Source: Conidiobolus coronatus NRRL 28638
Lineage: Eukaryota; Entomophthoromycota; Entomophthoromycetes; Entomophthorales; Conidiobolaceae
Direction: 5' to 3'
Assembly: GCA_001566745.1 (NCBI GenBank)
Contig: KQ964424.1
Span: 188,309-228,015 of the forward strand
DNA length: 39,707 bases
Shown: positions 31,470-39,707 of the stretch, piece after piece
Position numbering within the stretch: position 1 is the first letter of the stretch
Layout: the number at the start of each line of letters is the position of its first letter
Position numbers and translations under genes: made by a program
The notes under the pieces: model-generated
What the model saw: only the letters and a program-made list of their open reading frames with translations
Databases searched by the model: none
What the model was told of the DNA's origin: nothing

Positions 31470-34400
31470 AATACAATAAAAAAGCTTTATTATTAGAAAA
31501 TTATTAATGCTAACAAAAGTTTCTCTATCATTAGCTCTATCCTATCTATTCTAATTGGGCCATTAATATAAAATTTATGAATATCAATATCAATTATAAA
31601 CTCAAAGCTTAAATTTATCTAGTAAGAGTTTTCGAATTTAAGACGACTTGCATACTAATTGTTCTAATTTTGGTTTATCTCCATTGATAAGAGCTATTCA
31701 AAATCAGAATTATTGATATTTATTTGAGTTAAAAATTGAGATTTATGGATATGGAATTAATATTGGTATGTTTATAATAACAAAAAAATAGAAGTATAAA
31801 AATTAACTTGCATAAATATATAACAGCTTTTCACTTAATAATTTTTGCCCAAATCTCTATAATTCGAGATTTTTAATTAAACGTGCAATATTAAAAATCT
31901 ATTTTAAGATAGCTATGCTCATTTAATGAATGCTCAAGGATATCTTTAGTGCTATAGTATTGATTGAGTTAAATTTTTTAGTATTGTAAATTTTTTTTTG
32001 ATTTTAGGGTTATAAAGCTTAATGCAGTTTATTATACTTTTTTAAATCATCAACTATTTTCCAAATATTTTAATAAAAATCAAAATAATACTTCACTTTG
32101 ACAAATACAGGTATAATTTTTTTTTGATTTTCTACAAATATTATTACACTACTCTATTTGAGTAAAAACAATTACAAATACATTACAAATTAAGTATTGA
32201 GTTATGTTATGCTAACAGCTAAAATGAGCTAGTAATTCAATTGCTAGAGTAACATATAATTACCTTACTTTTTTGCTTATCATTTGATGTTTTTATGTAT
32301 CAATTAACTAATTTTTCAAATTTCATTGGCATTTAGTAAATCAAAGTCAAACCAATGAAAAGGTTTAATTAGACTAATATATCAAAGAATTAATTCGGTA
32401 TAATTATTAGGTTCAACTGTTTGAAAGTAGCGAAGATACGCCATAAAGTATATTTTATGGCTTTATTATCTAGCTTTAAATTGTAAATCATATGCAAGCG
32501 AGTTAATGAATTGCATAAAATAATTGCTTATTCGATCAATTTTTTTAATTTTTTAATCTAAAATTCTGCTCTTTTAAAAAATTAGTTACTTTAAATTATT
32601 AATTTTTGATAAACATTAAATATCCAATCTAGCTCATATTAGTCTCAAAAAGTTTGTTATTCTAATTTTAATTCTCCAATTTGAGATTAATTATCAAAAG
32701 TTGAAGGGAAAAATTAAATCAGAACATTTAATGAAGTATTAAGGTTAATTAGATTCAACAATTAGTAGTTTGCTAAGTATTTAATCTTTGAAGACGTTTG
32801 AAATCACCATATAGGTACTAAAATTATGCGAATAGTTTGGATTTTTTATTATAAGGTTTATATTTTTGCAGTTTGAAAGTATTGTATACCTATTCTATTA
32901 TAAAATATTTAAAATATAAAATCAATTTGATTGTTTAAAAAGCGCGGTAGAAATGAATTAGATAAAAGTAAATCAATAATTAATAATTAGAGTTCCAATC
33001 TATATATAGATACAATAAATAATTGTTAGTCAAAATTATATTATTTAAAAACTTAAAATAGCATGAAGTATATGCCAATTATTTTGCACTTATCTATAAT
33101 TACAAGGATATTACTTTATACATATAAAATATTTAATCAAGAGTATGTGTATAGAATGCAATTATTTTTACTGACACAATTAACGCTTATTGTTAGGTTT
33201 TTTTAAAGTTTTTTTAAAGTAATCGTTCTATTATATTTGGTTTTAAATAAAGAATTTCAAATTATAAAATTGTTTTTATTTTCGGATGACCGACGATTAG
33301 AGTGGAGGCAAATCAAAGGTGTTTTTGATTATAACTATGTGAATAATAGGATAATAGTATGAATCAAAAGCTAAAGTATAATAAGTTATAAATAATAGTT
33401 AAATATATTAGCTATAATATTTTGCTATAACCTAATATACTTGCCTGCAAAAATAATACAGGTTTTAGCAAGTTAATTATTTAGTTATTTGTATGTAATA
33501 AAATATTAAAATAAATCTGTCAGTATAAATTTATATAGATTTAACTCATATATTAATATTATTAAACACAACTTTTTATACATTATATTTCTATTAATTA
33601 CTTCATATATATAACATATTATGCTGTGTTTCTATCGAATTCTTATTAATTGCCTTCTATAATATCTATTTTCTAATATTCTCATTGTAGCTCTTTAACA
33701 AAAGGGCTAGGCGTAAAAACAAACTCAGGTATATTATAAAAAAGAGCGCCATATTATAGTATAATTACTTTATAAATACTCAATTAACTACATCTTATTA
33801 TCCGTAGAATAATACTCATGTAGTTATAAATGTTTAGTTATATTTAGTTAATTTGCAGATAAATTTATTAAACTGATTACATTATTGAAATAATAACCAT
33901 GTTGATTTTCTAAAACGAGCTTCAAACTAGAATAACTATAGAATTAAGTAATTTAATAATATATGAATTTATATTCAGTTAATATTAAATCTATTAATTT
34001 ATAATTCTCAATATTAAAAAATAATACTTTAATATTTAATATCTATTTCTATTTGATAATAATTTCATCTTACTGTAAATCAGTGTTTTAACTGATCTAA
34101 ATTTATATTTTCAATTTATCATATCCTAATAAACTAACGTACTTAAACTATAAAAACTACAGCATTAATCTAACAACCCAAAAAATGTCAATTATAGGAT
34201 CTATAACATAACTATACTAACGAATTCTTTATACTCGATAAAAATAATCACAGTATTCCTCAAAGAAACATTATGCATTATATAGGAGGATAAATTGTAG
34301 TTAACTTACATATTATGATAGCACAAATTGAGCATTAGTATTTACAAATTATAAAATTTTTTATTGAAAATAGTATATAGTTTAATGAGTAGATTTATTA

Positions 34401-36310
34401 GTATCTTTAAATATATATATGATTAACAATTTTTGAAAAATGAAATTTTTAAATTCAATTTAATATCGCTATTAATATATTATAAAAATAAAAACTTTCA
34501 AATACTGGCTTTTCTTAGTATAATTAGTCAAGAATAGTTGCATAATATTTTACATATTTTTAAACAATTTGCTTTAAATTCAATAATATTGGCTACTGGG
34601 GTTTAAGAATTACTTTCATATTTATGATTTTGGTTTATTCTAACAGTAAATGTAATACTCATTAATAGCACTACTAATATTAGATTCAAGCATTATTGAA
34701 ATAAAGGTATGAATAATAATCTTTATTAAGTATATTATTAGAGTTGTAATAGTTGTAGACAGTTACTTGAGGTCGAGCATGATCTAAAGTTCTACCCAAT
34801 ATATAGTAACATTGAAAATGTGATTTGATACATTTTAATTAACGGTTACTAGTATTTTTAATAACATAACTGGTATTTTTGCGCTGCTTGTTAATTTTTA
34901 CATTATTTATAAATAATTTTATTGAACCAAATATCTGCCATTTTTTGAACTATACAGCCAATAAGTTTTTCCGGTTAAAATTTTTTATTTATTAACTAAA
35001 AATAATTACTTACATATAATAAAACTTGTATATTATTTTATTTTGAGCTAATTTTTATTAGATAAGCAAAATACCATGTAAAAGCTTAGTTATTGTTTCT
35101 GTCAAGTTAAAATAAGAAATACAACTTTAAATTTAATAGCTTGAATTCAAACTTAATCGCTTAAAAATATATCAATATAATACCTCTCTAACATATCAAA
35201 AAACCAAATTACAGAAAAAAACAAATTAATAATATATGAAAGAGTATCCTTTCATTCTATACATGTTCAAACTATCTGGTAAAGTATCACATGCATTAAA
35301 ATAAATTGCTTTATGTCATATTCAAAACAATCCAATCAGTTTTGGTTGAAATTATGCAAATTTAAAATCAAACCACAAATTAAGATTGATTAAAATCGAT
35401 CGGTTATAGTTTTATGGCAATTATAAAAAATATTTTAGGATTCAATTTTAAATTATATTATATGCTGAATAGGGCTATTGTAGCTTTTATGAAGTTTCTT
35501 ATTTGTTATTGATAAATAAAATATTATTTAACTATAACAATATCCTAATATCAAAATGTAAATTTCAAAATAATATTTTCTATTAACTAAAGAACCTATA
35601 ATATTTTCAAATTTTTATAAATTTTGTAATTGTTATTCTATACCAATATTTTCTGAGTAGCTCATAGTTTTATGTAGTTTTCATTATATCTAAGGCTTTA
35701 AAAATCCTTCAACAGTAGAGCTTTTCAATTTGAAACCAAAAACAATCTTTAACTTCGCAGCAAATGACTTTAGAGGCGATAAGACTAATTAAACTCAATC
35801 CGTTTCTAATTTTATTGAGCTAAATTAGTTAAAACTGGTTTATATGTTATGAAGTCAAATCTTTTAAGTATTCATGCGCCTTGTGTTGCTTTATATTAGA
35901 GTAGAACATTTAGTACACATTTTTTGAAATTTGTTTGGGCTTTACTGTTTGAGTTATTGGATTAGAGTATAATCATATCGATATGGTATAAAAATAGATT
36001 CAAAAAGTATATAAAAATGGCATATCAGATTATCTGAGTTACGCATATTCTTAAAGATTTAGTTTTGTTTAATTGCACCATAGCTGCCGTCGATCTGTAG
36101 ATCTTGTATTTTATTCTTCAATTGACTCAATTTTTACTTATAATAGTAAATAGAATTTAAAATTGAGCACAATTTACCCTTAAAATACAAAAACATTTAC
36201 AGCTTTTCCAACTATTAATTATACTAGTCATCATTAAGATTTTGCTGTTATTTTCTTATCTAAAATTTCAATAATAATAATTTTTATTAATTAAATAAAA
36301 GTATAATAAA

Positions 36311-36554
36311 ATATGAAAGATTCTGGTTAAAACAAGGAAAATTTGTACAAATTTTTTATATTGAAAATTTCAATATTTTTGATTTTTAGCTTCTTAAAGC
36401 TTATTAGGGAGTAACTTTTATTAGCTAAAGTTGATACTATAGTATTTTAATATGATATTATCATTAGTTCTCTATTAAATAATACTATACACAATGAAAT
36501 CTTAGTTATAAAAAAGTTAAAATTTTGAATCAAGTTAACCATAATCTTTCATAT
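36311..36554 (+). mobile_element. MITE-like element, copy C
   Basis: 244 bp. Left end ATATGAAAGATTCTGGTTAA; the reverse complement of the right end is ATATGAAAGATTATGGTTAA, one mismatch in 20. The internal order of motifs is the same as in copies A and B (AACAAGGAAA, GATTTTTAGCTTCTTAAAGC, TAATATGATATTATCA). It has no coding capacity. Confidence 0.8.
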
Positions 36555-38080
36555 AATGATATTATAATTAAATTCCTATCTAATAAAAGCAGAAATAGGG
36601 CTTAATTGAAATTAATTTGTAAGCAAAAAATATTATTTCTATACTTGGAATTGTATAGTCTAATCAATTGAATAGGCATATTTTGTTATCATTTCCAATT
36701 TAAGCGGCGTTAGCATATATAATAAATTTATAGGATTAAATATTATAGTTAGTTATTATATTAGCAACCTTATTAAAGATTATAGTCTTATTTTATAATT
36801 ATTAAAACTTTTAATTCTATTAGTTGTAATAATAATGAACTTAGAGCTAAGAGTTAACTAGAGAGAGTATAATAATAAATTTTAACTAATAAATATATAA
36901 AATAATAAATTTACTCGATTTAGCTAAATAAAGTGGCAATACAAAAATATTATTCATTTTCATTAAATAATAAATAAAATTGTGATACTATTATGAAGTG
37001 AAATTCTCAAAGTGTATTAGCTGACAACGACTTTTTTAAATTAGAATATGTGGCAAAATCTTATAAATCATATGTATTAGAGTGTTTTTATGATTTGTTT
37101 GTTATCATTAACTCTAAAGCAAAAATAAGTAGATCTCTATGAATGTTTTGCAAAAATGTAATAATATAATTTATTTTATTAACTTCACTTATTTAATACT
37201 ATAAAACCATATTTATCAATAAAAAAATTATAGAGTCTTTCTAATTGCAATCAATTGATTTTTCAATTATGCAAAAAGTTCAAATCATTTCTATCTAATT
37301 ACTATTTGAAGTAAGCAATTGAAAAATATATATATTAAAGTCCAGTTATATTTAATCTAAAAAATTAGTTTATAGCTTGGCTTATATTAAGCAAGTCCTA
37401 TTAATCGCAAAATGAAGTAAACTGACGTTATTTCAAATTTAATCTTTTTTAAACTATATAAGAATAATTCTGAAATAGTGAGATATTTTGATGATTGACT
37501 AGAGCATTTATTTTATATTAGAAAAAAAAGCATATTTATTTGATTTTTTAGAATTCTAAATTGGTTATGCTCTCAATCAAATATTAAAATAAGAACTTTA
37601 TTCAGCATAGAAATTAATTACTTTTATACCATTATCATTGCAGAATTAAATTATTAATTAACTACACTACTAATTTTAGAAATTGTTACTCAGTTAAGTA
37701 ATTAATTGATTAATTAAGTGGCAAGTTTTATTTATGCAAGAAGGATTTAGATTTAAAAAGATATCAAGTTAATGAATCAAAAATTTGGTTTTTTATGAGC
37801 ATTAACTTCTATTAATAGTACAAAATATCTATAATACTAGTATAAATCCGATTAAAATAAATTACTCTGGAAAAATTAATGTAGTAGATTTTATATTTTT
37901 CTTTCTTATAATATTATAATAATAAAGTTCTATTTGTTTTCTGTCTATTATTCGTTTAATTTTATTTATTTAAAATTCATTTAAATGCATAACATTTAAT
38001 TTTTCGAGTTAGTAGTTGTGAAATCAATATCTTAAATTTTTAATGGAACCTGGGTTAATAAAGAAGGATGAAGAGAGTTT

Positions 38081-39043
38081 CTATAAGTTTTTAGCTCTAG
38101 AGTCAACAAATTCTGGTAATAATTCAGAAATACTAGGCAATTTAACTCCTCTTGCACCGCCGCCAATACTTAGTTCACTGGCACCGTTAACAATACTGTT
38201 AATACTATGTCCAGAATTCAAAAAAGTACTATAATTTTCCAATGGAGGCGATGTAAAGGTAGAAGAATCAGAGTTTGATAACTGTGGTGGTGAAGATAAC
38301 GTTGATGAAGTTCCAGAGCTTCTTAATACCGGCAAATTAGTCATTGCCGCTGAGGGTAAGGAGTTGCATCTGGAGCGATTTTGATGATGATAGTACTGGT
38401 TAAACTGTTGTTGTGTTGCTTCAGTCCTTGTATTATTATACAAATTGGTATTGTTACGTTGTACAAATTGGTTTGAAGTGTACTGTTGACTTAATCTGCC
38501 ACTATTGCCAAGATTTTGATAATAATTGGCAGGATAAGGAGCTTGGCCTTGGTGATGTCTTTGATAGTGACCATAATGCATATTATTGTTGCTAGCGTGA
38601 TTTGCAAACATTTGACTGGGTAAATGATGATGGTGAGGATGAGGTGCTCCATTATTCAAATTAACGGGGATAATTGTAAGAGATTTCATATGCTTTGATG
38701 TGCGCCTACGTCTACGAATCACGTCCTGCTTTAAGCATGCGGGGCGGTGTACCTTATTTAGCTTGTAGTAAAGGCCACAAGCGTTGCAAATGGTACGACC
38801 TTGGGGATCGCGTCTCCAAAGAGGCGTTGTGGTGCTGAAGCAATTAGCGCAACGTAATGTATTGCTACCGTTGGCGGGAGTGGGTTGAGAGGTTGATAGT
38901 TTTCTTTCTAGTTCAAGTGTTGAAGCTGTTGATCTTAAGGAGGGAGAGGTTGATTGAGAAGTTTTTGAGTGAATTATGCAAAGTGATTGCTTTGCTGTGC
39001 AGGTGAAGCAGTTGTAAGCGGCGGTGTTTATATTGGTTGCCAT
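38081..39043 (-). CDS. GATA-type zinc-finger transcription factor
   Basis: Single exon of 320 residues; the start ATG has a strong context (AAAATGGCA). Residues 65-89 form a class IVa GATA finger, Cys-X2-Cys-X17-Cys-X2-Cys, with [20 protein letters not shown], followed by [16 protein letters not shown] and the basic tail VIRRRRR that contacts the minor groove. The finger binds A/TGATAA/G. The HRP motif with a basic tail resembles the SreA-like and animal GATA groups, but only one finger is present. Residues 12-25 hold an extra CFTC...C..H cluster. Most of the C-terminal half is His/Asn/Gln/Tyr-rich low-complexity sequence, as in many activation regions. Regulated pathway (nitrogen, iron, light) cannot be decided from the sequence. 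Confidence 0.93.
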   Translation of the reverse strand: MATNINTAAYNCFTCTAKQSLCIIHSKTSQSTSPSLRSTASTLELERKLSTSQPTPANGSNTLRCANCFSTTTPLWRRDPQGRTICNACGLYYKLNKVHRPACLKQDVIRRRRRTSKHMKSLTIIPVNLNNGAPHPHHHHLPSQMFANHASNNNMHYGHYQRHHQGQAPYPANYYQNLGNSGRLSQQYTSNQFVQRNNTNLYNNTRTEATQQQFNQYYHHQNRSRCNSLPSAAMTNLPVLRSSGTSSTLSSPPQLSNSDSSTFTSPPLENYSTFLNSGHSINSIVNGASELSIGGGARGVKLPSISELLPEFVDSRAKNL

Positions 39044-39707
39044 TTTATGTTATATAGTCGTTTATGTGCTTTGATGAGTAAAATATGTAGAAGTATACTA
39101 TATAATATTGACTTGATAATATAAATATAGTTGTTTGTAGTAAGTTTAAACTAAATATGTTTAATAATAAAAATTGTTGGTGCTTGATTTATACAGAAGA
39201 GGCTGGATCAAGCTTATATAATACACAGAGAAAAAATAGATTCGAAATCAGTTAAGCTAATTGATAACTACTCAAATGATGACAATATATCTTATTTATA
39301 CCAAAACAAAAATCATATTTATTAATTTAATTAAAAGGGCGGTGAATAGAGGAAAATTGGAGTTATTGCGCGTGTGTGGTGATACTCTATTGGTTGTGTG
39401 TAATATTATTAAATTCACCTATTAATTTGTTATTTGATGATTATATAATAATCAACAGGTTAGATATTAAATATTTTATAATATAGTTGGCAAATTTGAG
39501 TATAACATTTAATGAGAAAAAATATTTATGTTAGATTAAGCTAACCAAATGCTTGTAATAAAGTAACTAGTTGTTTTATGAAAATATAGATCCATTACAG
39601 GTATAATTATAATAATTTTGTTATTGTTTTTAGCCACTAACTATAACTTTTTTCTTGTATTAAACTACGTTCAAAAATGCTATTATAAAGCCAAACTTAA
39701 ATAAAAT
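39044..39707. promoter_or_regulatory. Upstream region of the GATA-factor gene
   Basis: 660 bp to the window edge that should include the promoter. GATA/TATC cores occur at several places (for example TTGATAATA near 39113, TTGATAACT near 39261, GTGATACTC near 39380), which would allow autoregulation, but such cores are common by chance in AT-rich DNA. Confidence 0.3.

Larger units (their letters stand above)
28314..38080. other. 9.8 kb gene desert with inverted-repeat elements
   Basis: No intact gene was found on either strand; the longest frames are under 60 codons. Three copies of one inverted-repeat element lie here (annotated separately). Minus-strand sequence at about 30480-31000 has fewer stops in one frame than the background and may be a decayed gene. 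The rest is very AT-rich with no recognised feature. Confidence 0.55.

Noticed and set aside
35247-35256. GTATCCTTTC as another U12 donor, and other ATATCCT matches (for example 29294)
   Set aside because: No coding context or branch site; such matches arise by chance in AT-rich DNA.
35690-36115. Minus-strand ghost frame in the gene desert
   Set aside because: It looks protein-like if stops are replaced, but has about 9-10 stops in 130 codons, close to random expectation.
36993-37200. Plus-strand 46-codon open run after a TGA (NSQSVLADNDFFKLEYV...)
   Set aside because: Runs of this length are expected by chance in 10 kb searched in six frames; no motif recognised.
28314-38080. CRISPR arrays, rRNA genes or centromere-like satellite
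   Set aside because: No regularly spaced repeats, rRNA sequence or short-period tandem array was found.

Overview
The window is a strongly AT-rich piece of a eukaryotic nuclear genome, most likely from an early-diverging (non-Dikarya) fungus. The protein sequences of eIF2-alpha, ribosomal protein L19, GMF and Lsm5 read as fungal. Genes carry many very short GT-AG introns (46-67 nt, one of 280 nt). One gene carries a minor-spliceosome (U12-type) AT-AC intron, a machinery lost in Dikarya but reported in some early-diverging fungi. The species call is inference. One assembly gap of 282 N (10256-10537) interrupts the window.

Layout. 1-7950 holds tRNA-Phe, LSM5 (-) divergent from eIF2-alpha (+), ATG5 (-, 4 exons) and RPL19 (-, 3 exons, start codon split by an intron). 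7950-12120 is a repeat-rich spacer with diverged tandem repeats, a terminal-inverted-repeat element and the gap, followed by an LRRC58-like leucine-rich-repeat gene (-). 12120-17740 holds a small GNAT acetyltransferase (+, 3 exons), tRNA-Gly, an ankyrin-repeat gene (+), a U4 spliceosomal snRNA gene with a TATA box, and tRNA-Leu. 17740-27320 holds an RPB5-type RNA polymerase subunit (-, 4 exons), a glia maturation factor homologue (+, 7 exons, with the AT-AC intron) and a 17-exon XMAP215/ch-TOG gene (-) with five TOG domains. 28240-28313 is tRNA-Ile. 28314-38080 is a 9.8 kb gene desert with three more copies of a roughly 250-bp inverted-repeat element. 38081-39043 is a GATA zinc-finger factor (-).

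Most genes are housekeeping: translation (eIF2-alpha, L19, tRNAs), transcription (RPB5, GATA factor), splicing (U4 snRNA, Lsm5), autophagy (ATG5) and cytoskeleton (XMAP215, GMF). They are not an operon or cluster; adjacency is ordinary eukaryotic gene order. Exon structures were worked out by hand from reading frame, splice signals and family conservation; every multi-exon model sums to a whole number of codons. The most noteworthy items are the U12-type intron, the U4 gene, the metazoan-length XMAP215 protein and the inverted-repeat element family.
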